Positions 1-10,760 of a stretch of 64,000 bases of DNA are shown here, one piece after another; within the stretch, counting starts at the first letter, position 1, and the number at the start of each line of letters is the position of its first letter. Source of the stretch: Hofstenia miamia. Taxonomy: Eukaryota; Xenacoelomorpha; Acoela. The stretch spans positions 515,498-579,497 of the forward strand of contig SCFE01000030.1 in assembly GCA_004352715.1 (NCBI GenBank), given 5' to 3'. A model generated the notes under the pieces. It searched no databases. It was not told where the DNA came from and saw nothing but the letters and a program-made list of their open reading frames with translations. Made by a program: the position numbers and the translations under genes.

Positions 1-60
1 CCTGATTTTTGCAGAACTGAACAGAAATTTTTATTGGATGGATAAGAAAAAATAGAAAAT

Positions 61-983
61 CATACTCCGCATCTCATCTGCATTAACGACAAGATTTTTG
101 AAATCTTAGATACGCACAAAGTAGGTATCACGATGCTAAATGGAAAAGCTATAAATGCATTGACTGAAACTGCATCAACTCAAACATGCAACGTTTGGGG
201 AAAAAACCTTCTGAAATGAATGACCTCCTCCAACTCGTAGCTTCAAAATATCATTTTCAAGGAATCCTCTGCAATTTGAACTTTCCATTTTACATTGTTG
301 GATTCGATTTTTCAAATTTATTCTTCATCTCAACGACAAAATTGAAATAAAAAAATGGCAAGCGAAATCTAAAAAAGATAAAAAAATGTGCAAAGAAGAA
401 TATTTCAGATTCAAAAAGAGTTTAAGAATAAATTGGCCTTATATGTTGATCAACCAAAGGTAGGTTCAGGCAATAGCAATAATGGAAATACGGCAAGGAA
501 GGCATTTCAAAATGTCACCAATTTTTCCAAGACATCTGGAATTGATGAAGACTTAATTAAACTATTTTACTTAATTCTTCAAGTACTTGTCTCCAACTAA
601 CAATGAACATTTTCAGACATATTGCTACAAAACTACAGAGAATTAATGCAACAAATGCTCCTGGTTTAAGATGAACCCCAAGTGTGTACAAATTCCTTAT
701 TCATGGAACGAACGTGATTTCAAGCCATCTTCTGCTCATAGGATCTTATTATGAGGAGGCGCAAGAGTGCATGGATAAATATGTGCAAAATGCTCGCTTG
801 TATCATGCAAGAAAGATGTATAGCAAGGACACCATAAGGGATCAGATCTATCACCTCTTGGTTTGAAGCGACCCTCTTATTAGCAGCAAGAAAGAGTCCA
901 AGCCGAGAAAAGACCAGCTTCCTCTTTGGGAAGAAATCTTATCCTTAGTAAAAATACAGGAACATGAAGATGAAAATGCATAA
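61..983 (+). pseudogene. decayed RAG1/Transib-like transposase remnant
   Basis: Three frames together spell one broken protein. Residues from about 68 to 219 include LNGKAINALTET and a CNVWGK segment. A shifted frame from about 205 gives PSEMNDL, LSILHCWIRFF and KKWQ. Another from 388 gives VDQPK, GNSNNGNTARKAF and GIDEDLIKLF, and from 684 KFLIHG, EEAQE, HARKMYS and SDPLISS. I know this as a widespread invertebrate transposon-encoded family. Its order of motifs (C-x2-C, LHC/LHA, K-W-Q, GN-x-ARK, HK-x-L, S-E, RR/AR-K) runs parallel to the RAG1 catalytic core, so a RAG1/Transib relationship is my inference. At least three frameshifts or stops make it a dead copy. The termini were not found. Confidence 0.5.
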
Positions 984-1759
984 CTCTTTCTAATGGAATA
1001 TTATATGTAGATTATTATTGTCTATAGCTAGAGCTTTAAGATTTTGAATACGTAATTTTGTTTTGTTTAGAATTTTTGTTTAAAAATAACTATTAGTGAA
1101 TTTTGTATCTTTTATTATTTTTTTATACAGGTTATAGTTTTTTTTAGATATTTTCATTCTTTCTTGGTAATATTTTTTAAATCACTTATGTTAAAGCCTT
1201 TGCTTTATTTTCCCGTGTTAACTTACTTTTTTTATATCTAGCACGCTATGTGTTAGTCAATATTAAATAAATTCATAAATATTATATATTTACCGTAGTA
1301 TTCTAAAATTTGCTTACGATAAAGGTAAAAAACGCAAAATATTCTTTATATTAATTTGATTTAAGATTTTCAGAAAACATGCAATTAGACTACCTATAAA
1401 TAGATTATAATTATGTAGAACGAAGCCATATAACCTATACCTTGTTACATGTAAGTTTCATAAAAATAGTATGAGACACAAAATAATCAGAAACGAAAGA
1501 TCTACAAGTCTTGTTAAGCAAAATTTTTTGTAGAGTGCGATTTATAAAAGTAGGGTGCTAAGGGTGCAATTTAATCAAGATTTCGTTCAATTATATAACT
1601 ATCTAAAGAGGACTATATGCAAAAAATCAATAAGATTGAAGGTCCATTCTTCAATAAAACCAATTTTGGCTGTTTCTTCTTCATTTGCGACACTGTGCGA
1701 CTTTTAGATATGTTAACAGAAATGACGCACATTTTATCAGAAAATTAACTTTTTTAATC
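984..1759. other. AT-rich non-coding stretch
   Basis: No exon, RNA gene or element end could be recognised on either strand. Frames are full of stops and poly-A/T runs. Confidence 0.4.
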
Positions 1760-1844
1760 ACATGCTGCACATGCCAAGATAATTGGCGTTTCGACGTGAT
1801 TTTGTTTCTTTTCTTGCTACCAATCACGTAGTCTAACCGTGGCC
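1760..1844. mobile_element. PIF/Harbinger-like MITE fragment (one end)
   Basis: The end GTCTAACCGTGGCC followed by TTA, preceded by CTTGCTACCAATCACGTA, matches in reverse complement the ends of the elements at 17385-17513 and 51771-51995. The other end is not visible, so this is a truncated copy of the same family. The target triplet TTA suggests PIF/Harbinger. Confidence 0.5.
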
Positions 1845-2210
1845 TTAATTAATTGTTTCTGTAATAAATTATTGCTTTGTAAATTTCAATTGCATTAATA
1901 TTATTTAAACAGCGTTAAATTATTACCGTTTTCCAGCTCTGAAAATAAATATAGTTTTTGACTTTCTCCCTCTTGCATTCCACAATCAAACTTTTGTGTC
2001 TGAAGAAATGTTTGTACAATGTTTTTCAATAAATCAACCTGCCGATGCTTTTAATAATATCAAGACCATACAGCATTCTGGCTTGGGGACGCAATATTAT
2101 TATTATTATTACTAATTTTAGACCGCCACATACAAAATTGCTTCATAGCGGTAACAAAAATATAACAGTTAGGAAATGCAAGCAGAAAAAGATGAGACTT
2201 TAACCTCGCT

Positions 2211-4725
2211 TTAAATACAATTATGGTGGGGACAACTTAACATCAAGAAGTAGATCGTTTCATACCTTAGGACCAGCAATTGATAACGCACGTGAAGACT
2301 TGGACGAACTAACAAGTGGAACAGGAAATCTAAGTTGATCACTACATCTAAGTTCACGACCATTATCACAAAATTCAAAAAGTTCTGAAATGTGCAAAGC
2401 TTTCCAAACAGTAAGTGAAATTTTGTAGACAATGCGATATTGAACTGGAAGCCAATGTAGAGCCTGTAAAATGGGAGTAATATGTTCTCTTGGGCCATTA
2501 TTCATAGTAAAGCGAGCAGCAGAATTCTGTAACAACTGTAACTTATGGAGCAGAGTAGCAGGAATACCAAACAAAAGTAAATTGTATGCATCAATATATG
2601 ATGTAACAAATGCACTAAGAAGACGCTTAGATGTATTGACATCTAAGTAATGGCGAATTTGCCAGAGGCGTCGAAGTTCAACCATACCATTACGGCACAA
2701 TTTCACGACTGCTTCACGGTGAGAGAGAGAGAGAGTCGAGTCAAAAATGAACCCAAGGTTTCTGGCAGCATTAGAAAGAGTAAGAAAAATATCTCCAACA
2801 TAGATATCAAGAGAAGAAGATCCCCGAACAGAAGTGACGACCAATCCGTCAGATTTTGCATCATTAAATGCCATGTTGTTTGAAGCATACCAATTGCGTA
2901 TTTCACATCTGTAGACGGGTAACAGAGCTATCATCAGTTTTATGCATAGCAACATAAAGTTGAACATCATTAGCATAGCACATGATAAGTATGTGCTGCT
3001 TAGCAACAATCAATTTGATTTCAAATATATATAAAATGAAAAGAAGAGGACCCAATATGGAGCCCTGAGGAACTCCAGAAGATATACTAAACAATCGAGA
3101 GCGAGCATTTGCTATACGAACATATTGACAGCGATCCCAGAGGTAAGAACGTATCCAAGTAAGAGCGTTGCCAGAAACACCAAACCGCTTCTGAAGACGA
3201 CCAAGTAAAGCACTATGATTAATAGTATCAAACGCTGCACTGAGATCAAGTAAGATAACAGGGCTAACAGTGCCAGGTGAGTCAACACTGCGTAGAATGT
3301 CATTTTGAACTCTGGTGAAAGCCATTTCACAATTGTGAAAAGGATGGTATGCACTTTGCATCAGAGGAAGAAGGCTATTTTCATCAAGGTATGTAAATTA
3401 TTGTTTATAGACAACCCTTTCTAAACACTTAGAGAAAAAAGATAAACAGGAAACAGGATGGTAATTTTTGAAATTGTTTTTATCCAGATTGGATTTCTTT
3501 AGGACAGGTGTAACACAGGCACGTGTCCAACTAATAGGAAAGTAAGTTTGCTGTAGAGAGGCATTAATAAGTAAACAAATCACTGGCAATAGATAATCAA
3601 TCCAGCGCTTAGTAAGAAGAGTAGGCCAGGGATCAGTATCATACGTTTTAGTAGAACTGCTCATAACTAAATCTAAAAGATCAGCTTCACTAACTAAGCA
3701 AAATCATTAAATCTACAAGAAAGAATGAGGGCAGACAAATGTGAAGAATACAATTGACTAACAATAGCACTTTGTTGTCAAAGTATTCACCAAATTGGTT
3801 AACCAAATCATCAAGAGAAACTGCATCAGGATAACAACGTTGACCCCCATCAAGTAAGTCGTTCATATTGTGCAGTTCAGAATTATACCACGGAGAGAAA
3901 GGACGATGAATAGTACGTCTATTAGTAATAGGAGCAAGATTATCCAAGATTGAACAAATATTGTGATCAAACTTAGAGACAGTGAAATCAATATCAAGTT
4001 TGATAAAATCAACAGAAACAAATGGGCTCAGGGAGTCAGATAAATCACGCTCAAGAATAGTATTATCAGGGGAACAAAAATTTTTGAAACTCACATTTCA
4101 GGAACAGAAGCAGGATGATCAATCGAAAGGCTACATTTAACAAAATCATGGTAAGATTTAGTACCAGAACCATGGAGACCACGCAAAACTTTATCATAGT
4201 TGACCAAAGAGCAGTCAGAGCGTATTAGGATATGATAAAGCGTATATCCAGCAGAGTGAGTTGGACCAACTACAAGTTGATCAAGACCAAATGACTGAAT
4301 TAAATCAAGATATTGTTGAGGAAAGTAGTCACCAGATACATCTGCATGAATATTGAAATCTCCACAAATAATTATGGGACAATTGAGAAAAACAACAGAT
4401 TCAATCAAAGAGCCAAACTGTCATAAAAAATTTGAGGAATCTGAATGTGGAGGACGATAGAGAACAATAAGAAAAAGCGAGTACAGTTGTAAGATATTGT
4501 AACATCAACATATTCAAAAGACTTAAAAGTAACACCAAGCATAAAAGCTTTAGTACTGAAAGCTTTTCTGTGTATAAAAGCAACACCTCCTCCACGAGAG
4601 CCACGAGGAACAGATATAATATCAAAACCAGCCAAATCATGTCTTATTTCAGCAAAAACACTCTCATCATGCTCATCACCCCAAAGCCAAGATTCAGTTT
4701 TCAACGTATAGATTGGCAGTTCCAT
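2211..4725 (-). pseudogene. LINE ORF2 (AP endonuclease + reverse transcriptase), broken
   Basis: Endonuclease pieces: 4405-4725 holds SRGGGVAFIHR, and 4091-4408 holds the catalytic-type CGDFNIHAD followed by PTHSAGYTL. RT pieces: 3398-3664 holds CVTPVLKKSN and the YHPVS variant of the RPVS finger motif; 2903-3361 holds motif A LDLSAAFDTINHS, motif B SGVPQGSILGPLLF and motif C as YAND instead of YADD; 2260-3009 is the thumb and C-terminus with LQALHWLPV and AGPKV. The altered catalytic aspartate and several frameshifts show it is dead. Confidence 0.85.
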
Positions 4726-4784
4726 AGTAATAAGTTACTCGAGGATAGTCAATAACCAGATGGAGCAACTGCAACACCTTTGTT

Positions 4785-5552
4785 TTACAACTTCAAACCA
4801 CGAATCTTTAAGTCACGCTTAGGTGTACCCAACTGAATACGGTCATGCCGCAGTTTCAACACCGCCTTTTCAGTAATCCTATCCTCTTTAGAGAGAAACC
4901 TTTTTGTGTATACATCTCGACCAAATGATTTCAATTTAGAAGCCTGCGAAAGTAATTTACGAACGCCCCATACAGATGTCATAGTGACAAGAACCGACCG
5001 AGGTCGAACTCTTGCAGGATCGAACTTTCCCAGCCGTTTGTTATTAGCTATTAAACCAAAATTATTGTCAATGTGACAAAAAACGTCTTTAACCTGCTTT
5101 TCTTCTTGAATCAAAGCATTAGCAGATCGTCCAACTTCAGGTAGTCAATCAAGCTTCAAAATGTAATTGACATCATCAAATGATTTAAATGCTGGTGCAG
5201 AAGAAGCAGTAACATGAGCACTAGGAACAAATCTAGCCAACGATTTAAGTTGCTTATTCATTTCAGTAATCAGCTTTGAACAATCATCAATTCTGGATTC
5301 AAGTTTCGAATTTGGTCTGCACAAATCTACCAGTATAGCCGACTTTATCCCATTATTAACACATGAATTACAGAAGAGAACAACATTCTCCATAACCTCA
5401 CTCAATGCAACCAACGTATCTTTAGTAAAAAGAGTGCATTTTTCGTTCCAATGCATTTTATTACAACAGCCATTGCATACAAAAACAATGTCATTAGCAT
5501 GTATAGAGTTACAGCATGTAGAACACAGCTTAGATTGATCACGCAAAAGCAT
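4785..5552 (-). pseudogene. LINE ORF1 (PHD-like zinc finger protein), broken
   Basis: The N-terminal piece (5145-5552) has a Cys/His pattern C-x2-C, C-x2-C, H-W-x3-C, then C-x2-C, like the PHD-type finger of CR1-group ORF1 proteins. It is followed by a polar, coiled-coil-like stretch with repeated leucines and lysines. A second piece (4785-5114) carries FGLIANNKRLGKFDPARVRP and a basic tail with KLRHDRIQLG, as in the nucleic-acid-binding C-terminus of these ORF1 proteins. A stop and frame change near 5115-5145 separate the two. The protein would have coated the LINE RNA. The visible start abuts the TA array, so the true start may be missing. Confidence 0.7.
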
Positions 5553-5729
5553 ATATATATATATATATATATATATANNNNNNNNNNNNNNNNNNNNNNN
5601 NNNNNNNNNNNNNNNNNNNNNNNNNNNNNNNNNNNNNNNNNNNNNNNNNNNNNNNNNNNNNNNNNNNNNNNNNNNNNNNNNNNNNNNNNNNNNNNNNNNN
5701 NNNNNNNNNNATATATATATATATATATA
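5549..5729. repeat. (TA)n array with 133-N gap
   Basis: Alternating TA flanks an assembly gap at 5578-5710. It replaces the 5' end of the LINE ORF1. Confidence 0.95.
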
Positions 5730-6265
5730 AATATTTTTTACTAAACCCTGTTAGTCATGCCCCCAGTTGTGTTAGGAACATTATATTGATTAGATACATT
5801 CAGATGGTAACCAGAAACCTTGTTTGTAAGGACATCGGTGCTGTAAATTTTGCCCTTAGTAAATTTCAGTTATTATTACTTTACTTTCACAATTAATATC
5901 TTTGTTCAAAACATCTTTAACAATTTTTTCTATAATAATTCTTTCTATAATAAATTTAGTTTTACAAAACTAAAATCTGAAAGATAATATTATAGTCATT
6001 GACTCAATTTGTATATGGCATCTAAAAAGGTTTTATGTACCCCTCAAGTCAAGTTTACAATGACACCCATGAGTCATATTCCAATGAAGCAAACCTAATG
6101 CTTTATTAGATTTATACTTCAGAGTTGGTTTGTCAGACAAGCTAAGTAAATTCAGATAAAGCATCAGTTACAACTTGGATTTCAACTTAAAAACTGTATA
6201 AATTGTAATGAAACCACTGTTGCTCGGATTAGAATTTTAGTAATAGTGTTATTATAGATGCATAC
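5730..6265. other. intron of the HECTD2-like gene, no feature seen
   Basis: No further HECTD2-like exon could be found on the minus strand here, and no mobile element end was recognised. Confidence 0.4.
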
Positions 6266-6362
6266 CTTTGCAGACATTAACATTTGCTGTTCAAAATCGG
6301 CTGATAAAAGTTGCCTCTTAGAAACAGAGCTAATCAAAAATGAATACTGGCAAAATATGAAC
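6266..6362 (-). CDS. HECTD2: HECTD2-like E3 ligase, exon 9 (last visible)
   Basis: The minus-strand acceptor (TTTGTTTAG) opens at 6362 and the donor (AAAG/GTATGC) closes at 6266, 97 nt, entering with one base to finish a codon and ending in phase 0. It encodes FIFCQYSFLISSVSKRQ and ADFEQQMLMSAK, matching the conserved FCQYPFVIS and SEQQM segment that leads into the HECT domain of HECTD2. The next exons, which should begin the catalytic HECT lobe, were not found between here and position 1. Confidence 0.85.
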
Positions 6363-6409
6363 CTAAACAAATATGCAGTAGACAAAATGAATGAAAAAAA
6401 GAATTTTAC

Positions 6410-6536
6410 CCTTTGGATGAGTCTTTTTTCACCCAACTGTTGAAATCATCTTTGAGATCCAATTTCTCAATTCCGTTACAATAAAATTCTTTTAGTGCAA
6501 CTTTCGTCTTTGTGGCATGAGACTGATTGGAGGCAA
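6410..6536 (-). CDS. HECTD2: HECTD2-like E3 ligase, exon 8
   Basis: Acceptor GAATTTAG at 6537-6540, donor GG/GTAAAA after 6410, 127 nt, phases 1 in and 2 out, matching exons 7 and 9. It encodes ALKEFYCNGIEKLDLKDDF, equal in position and pattern to the YTDFYNSTLDHIDLMEEY segment of HECTD2, followed by NSWVKKDSSK. The intron between exons 8 and 9 is only about 47 nt. Confidence 0.85.
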
Positions 6537-7059
6537 CTAAATTCTTGAATTGCACAATATTTTGAAAAATTGGGTAAGTTGTCTGAATTTGAGATCAGTA
6601 TGGATAAGTCCATTATAAATGTGGCATAAAATCTACTAGTTTAAATGTGATTAATAGATATGCCTTATATTAGTACTGTCCTAGGCATTAAAGGTAAGTT
6701 TATAAGATTTGCATTAAATTGGACGGAATTTGGATTAATTTCCTCAAAATCGGATTCTAAATTAAGACAAACTTCAGAATTTTAGTCCTAATACAATATA
6801 CTAAAGTCTGTTTTTTTCCAGATAATAGATTTATTAACTAGATGTATTGACTTACAATTTTAGTTTATTAATTGAATCTTTACACATCTAAACAAGTAGA
6901 GTTCAGAATTAGAAATTTGTTCACAACATTTTGAAATTTAATGAAGCAGTCAGCAAGGTCTGTTTGTTGAATGCAAAAAAACTTTGCTGTCATTATCATC
7001 AGCTTCTTGCTCTAGTCTTAGGTTACCAATCTCTGGTATATTTCTCTCTTGAAAATGGT
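6537..7059. other. intron sequence, no feature seen
   Basis: Part of the intron between HECTD2-like exons 7 and 8, upstream of the inserted LINE. No coding or repeat signature was recognised. Confidence 0.4.
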
Positions 7060-7084
7060 AGATACTGACACTGAACAATGCTTA

Positions 7085-7916
7085 ACGAAATGCTGTTTTA
7101 CATGCAAACATCGTATTCAGATTATGTTTTTCGATGTTATTCTTGTAGAAATATTTTGCATTGGACAAAGGAATGCACTGTATTTTACCGGGAAATCCTC
7201 AAGGGTTTAAAGAAGCAAGTCAAAATGTGATTACTCTTTGTAATGATTGTATTGGTAAAGGGAAGAGGGATGCGATTACCTCCGATATTGGTAACAAAAT
7301 TACCCAAAGGTCAATAATGAAGGTGGAGGAACTACTGATGGAGGTGACACTGCAGCTAAAACAAATGGAAGCTCAGAAGTGGACATTTGAGGAAGTTGTG
7401 GAATGTCGGAAAAAACGTTTGAGGGGGTGTCAAAGAAAATGGATGGTGTGGCACCTTCGTTAGCTGGCTCTCGGGCAGCAAACATTGGACTTGGAACGAA
7501 TACAACGAATTAGAATTCTTCGAGTATAAGAAACAAATGCAGTAAGTGCCTTTAATAGAACACAAAACGATCTGGAAACTGTTAAGGGTATAATGAGTAG
7601 ATTCGGAGAGGACAACTTGAATATCAATAATATTTTCAAAAGAGAATAATATAAACCGGAACGTGTCAAACCGAGAATAATTGTGGTTGAGTTGACAACA
7701 CCAAGGCAAGTCAGAAAAATTCTAGCAAAATTTATTGAGAAAAAGTCGGTCATACAAGGAATGTATATTTCTCAGGAGTTGTCAGAGACTGACGCAAAAC
7801 GGAAAGCTGCTCTTCTGAAGAAGAGATGGGTGCTGATGCATTCCGGGGTCCCAATAAAGGAATTGCGAAATTTTAATCTGAAATTATACAGAGAGGATAA
7901 TGAAGTTTCATGTTGA
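7085..7916 (+). pseudogene. LINE ORF1 remnant (zinc finger, nucleic-acid-binding)
   Basis: Frames around 7085-7170 give a finger of the form C-x2-C, then CYSC, HWTKEC, and LCNDC further on, like PHD-type LINE ORF1 fingers. A helical, charged stretch follows (7300-7450). A later frame (7683-7916) gives VELTTPRQVRKILAKFI and GVPIKELRNFNLKLYRED, the C-terminal basic domain. Frames change near 7160 and 7465-7680. Confidence 0.65.
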
Positions 7917-8059
7917 CTGAATAAGTCCTTAAACAGTCAGACTAGTAGTAAGTGCTATGGGTAAGACTTTGGTGGGACAAGACTGTTTTTCTGTTTGGGG
8001 GTTCTATCATCCACGTGATGGCTGTTATACATAAAATAGTGAAAATCTGATTGAACATC

Positions 8060-9919
8060 TTAGCGAACAGACTCTCAGCTGTTTACGGTGGTTCTTGATT
8101 TGTCCTAGGAGAATTTAATCAACTAAATATTTTTGATATCGTATCCAAGTTGTTCAATGAAGTATTTCCCAAACGCTGGGTGACCGAAATTGGTCTTTCA
8201 ATGATGAACAATCGGAGTAAGAGAGGCTCAAAGGAATGGGGGAAGAATATAAAAGAAATTTCTCCATGGATAGATGTCACCAATAATGATGCTGTAGCGG
8301 ATTTTTGTTCGAACTTGGAGATTGTCAATGATAAAATTGCGAAGCGCAGCATCAACGATAACTATGAAAAACCCATAGAGTTTACATTGGAAGGAACCGA
8401 TTAGTTTACATGTGAAGGTATATCGCGTCAGTTGGCAAAAATAATGCCTACCGCATCAGAACCAGATGGCATTCCTTTTTGGAATTGGAAACACTTTCTA
8501 GATTCTCTGACAACAATTATTGCGTACCTGGTTAACTGGTCTGCTTACGAGGGAAATTTATCCAGTGTTTTGAAGCAAGCTAATGTGATTTTAATCTCTA
8601 AGACTGAAGTTGTAGAACCAATCGACAACCTTCGTGACGCATCAGTCACCACAGTGTTTGCAAAAACTTTTGAAAGAATAGTTATATCAAAAACTCTCAT
8701 TCCAAATTTGGATGATTGTCTTACACCCAACATGCATGCGTATCGCCGAGGAGGATGTACACTAAGTCTGGCACTGGCTCTGCAAAACCGCATGCTCACA
8801 TGCAGACTTGTGAACGAGCCGACATTTCCAAGCTTTGCCCGGCTCAGATCGGCTCGCCATATAGAATCTTTGAATGAGGCTCGTTTTAGCTCGGTATTTT
8901 TTTAAAAATATTGTGGTCAAAGAATTTTTTCATACCTCTTCCAATTATTTAATAAACATTTCTTAAATAAGAATATAGGAAAGGCATACTGACTGCAAAA
9001 AATAAGAAAAATCTACATAATCAAATTAACAAGCAGAACTATAAACTTGCTTTGCCTAAAATAGGCTCCTTTTGGGCTCGTTGTATATCAAATACTGTGC
9101 TCAAGCTCGGCTCGTTGACAAGTCTGCTCACATGGCTAGACAATAACGAAGTACTTGCTGTTCGCGTTGTTGCAATTGATTTTACCAGAGCATTTAATAA
9201 TGTCAGTCACAGTTTATTAGCTGACAAGATAACCAAATTACACGTTGATAACCGTATTAAACAATAGTTTATGTCTTTTCTTTGTGAAAGTCGACAAAAA
9301 GTTGTAGTGAATCAAGCAGCTCTTTTTGTGTTATCAACAGAGGATCATCAGCTGCAACTATACTGGGACCTAATGCTTTTAATGTTATGGCATAGGATTT
9401 GGATGTTCAAGTGCCATCCACGCTAGATGGTTATGCAGACGATTGGACATTGGTTACCCCGGTGTTCAAGGACGGAACTGATCCTGGCCATAAAGCAGTT
9501 TAACGTTTACTATTATGGGCTGATAAAAACAAACTGTCAATTCAGTCATCCAAGCAGAAGAAAGTACTGCAAAGTTGTCTGGGGGAGGAAAGAGTGATGT
9601 GGATCTTTTATATGAATCATTTGTAATGTCCACAGTTAGAGAAAAACTCATCTTTCTCTCAGTGAACAGCAACAGCATAAGCGACATTCAACGATTTTTT
9701 TACCGTTCAGTTAGATTTGGCTTATATTCGAAATCCATATGCGTGGAAGCCTGGTCAAGACAACTGGATCGGCAACTTAGACAGATTTTTCTTCCAACAA
9801 ATGAGGGACGAGCAGATCTACGAGCATCGGCGAAATGGATTATACCACGCACAAGAACAAAAATAGTAAATGCATTTATATTCAGATGTTTTAAACATTT
9901 TTGCGACTTAATTTTTTAG
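8060..9919 (+). pseudogene. LINE ORF2 remnant (endonuclease trace + reverse transcriptase)
   Basis: An endonuclease trace near 8090-8125 reads FVLGEFNQL, a decayed form of the GDFN motif. 8150-8404 is the linker. 8432-8802 is the RT finger region with ASEPDGIPFW and FAKTFERIVISKTLIP. The reading is then broken by a MITE (8803-9126) and resumes with motif A VVAIDFTRAFNNVSHSLL, then GYADDWTLV (motif C, intact YADD) near 9428, and a C-terminal segment RADLRASAKWIIPRTRTKI (9575-9919). Stops and frameshifts lie near 8403, 9266 and 9500. Confidence 0.8.
8803..9126. mobile_element. hAT-type MITE (CAGACTTG family), copy 1
   Basis: The element starts CAGACTTGTGAACGAGCC and ends GGCTCGTTGACAAGTCTG, an 18-bp terminal inverted repeat with one mismatch. 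It is flanked by the 8-bp direct repeat CTCACATG at 8795-8802 and 9127-9134, the signature of hAT integration. It sits inside the RT ORF of the LINE, so it is younger than that insertion. Related copies are at 23692-24267 and 54895-55133. Confidence 0.9.
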
Positions 9920-9935
9920 GCATACTAATAGGTGT

Positions 9936-10456
9936 ATTTATTAGTAAGGGTTTGTAATTTAACCTTCATGTTTACAATATAGAATGTAATAGTAGAAGTA
10001 GTATATCAAGAACCATTTTTTAAGAATTTCTGCAAAATAGAATCAATCCGATCACGTGTATGCTTTATGGATCTCTTATGACTATATGTGCGCTGTAATT
10101 AAGGAAAAAAATATCCTGAACAATAATTGCTTGAGTGAAATTTGACCTCTAGCCTAGATAAATCCTGTTAGCGAAAGATAATTGCAAATATTGTTTGTCG
10201 AAGCACCTTCAAATGTAATTGAATAGTTGCGTAATTAAATTATAATTTGCTGATTAAGGAAATAGCATGGTATTACGGTAGCAATTAATTAATTTTTCCA
10301 TCCCACGCAATTTCCTAGCACTGAAGGACGGAATTTTATTAATATTTTAATGTCTGATGGAGGCAATGAAATAAATCAAGTTTATTTCATATTTTGCCAA
10401 ATACTTAAAAGTATATATTTTGTCATTGTTAATCATTATCAAAAAGTTGTACATAC
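9936..10456. other. intron sequence, no feature seen
   Basis: Remainder of HECTD2-like intron 7. AT-rich, with no recognised coding or repeat signal. Confidence 0.4.
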
Positions 10457-10605
10457 AAAGAAGAGACATAATGCGAGCGGCCAAGGGAATCCACCATGAA
10501 CATTTTTTAGCTGGGGGAAGAACATCCGGTGAAGGTGGAAACAACCGTTTATCTATAAACCGTCGCAGAAGTCGAACGCTGCTCTTGATAGAATTGGTTC
10601 CAGCT
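10457..10605 (-). CDS. HECTD2: HECTD2-like E3 ligase, exon 7
   Basis: Acceptor TATATTTAG at 10606-10614, donor CTTT/GTATGT after 10457, 149 nt, completing a codon with one base and leaving one. It encodes RLLRRFIDKRLFPPSPDV and KKCSWWIPLAARIMSLL. The block RLFP, PP, KC-x-WWIP is the most diagnostic part of HECTD2 seen here and is the basis for the gene name. The intron to exon 6 is about 45 nt. Confidence 0.92.
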
Positions 10606-10650
10606 CTAAATATAATTAAGAGTTTTAGTGTGTTATTCAAAATAACTTAC

Positions 10651-10760
10651 TCTGTAAAGTGCTTGAGGAGGCTGTGCTGATGTTCTGGCAAAAGACTGGC
10701 AATTAAACGAATCAAATGGCTGAAGATCACATACGATGATGTAGTTTCAAAGACTACCAC
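10651..10760 (-). CDS. HECTD2: HECTD2-like E3 ligase, exon 6
   Basis: Acceptor TTTTTCAG, donor GA/GTAAGT, 110 nt, phase 0 in and 2 out. It encodes TTSSYVIFSHLIRLIASLL and PEHQHSLLKHF, matching the HECTD2 segment that follows the YFILLQ motif (pattern TYVI-AHLLR-IA, then HH-LV-W). Frame and phase fit exons 5 and 7 exactly. Confidence 0.9.

Larger units (their letters stand above)
2096..5552 (-). mobile_element. LINE, CR1/L2-like non-LTR retrotransposon, degenerate
   Basis: On the minus strand the order is ORF1 with a PHD-like zinc finger, then AP endonuclease, then reverse transcriptase, then a short (ATA/TAA) microsatellite tail at 2096-2112. That is the layout of CR1/L2-group LINEs. Motifs are clear but frames shift repeatedly (breaks near 5120, 4740, 4400, 4090, 3690, 3370 and 2900), so the copy is inactive. 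The 5' end is cut off by a TA array and an assembly gap. It lies downstream of the last visible HECTD2-like exon, in the same orientation, probably inside the next intron. Confidence 0.85.
7060..9935 (+). mobile_element. second LINE, degenerate, in HECTD2-like intron 7
   Basis: Plus-strand order: ORF1 with a zinc finger, endonuclease remnant, RT. It lies antisense to the HECTD2-like gene between exons 7 and 8 and is itself interrupted by a 324-bp hAT MITE. It differs in sequence from the LINE at 2.1-5.5 kb. No target duplication or tail was certain. Confidence 0.8.

Noticed and set aside
5549-5729. Open frames across TA arrays and N gaps, here and at 15.5, 17.8, 24.0, 29.1 and 57.6 kb
   Set aside because: The translations are only alternating Ile-Tyr or unknown residues across Ns, not genes.
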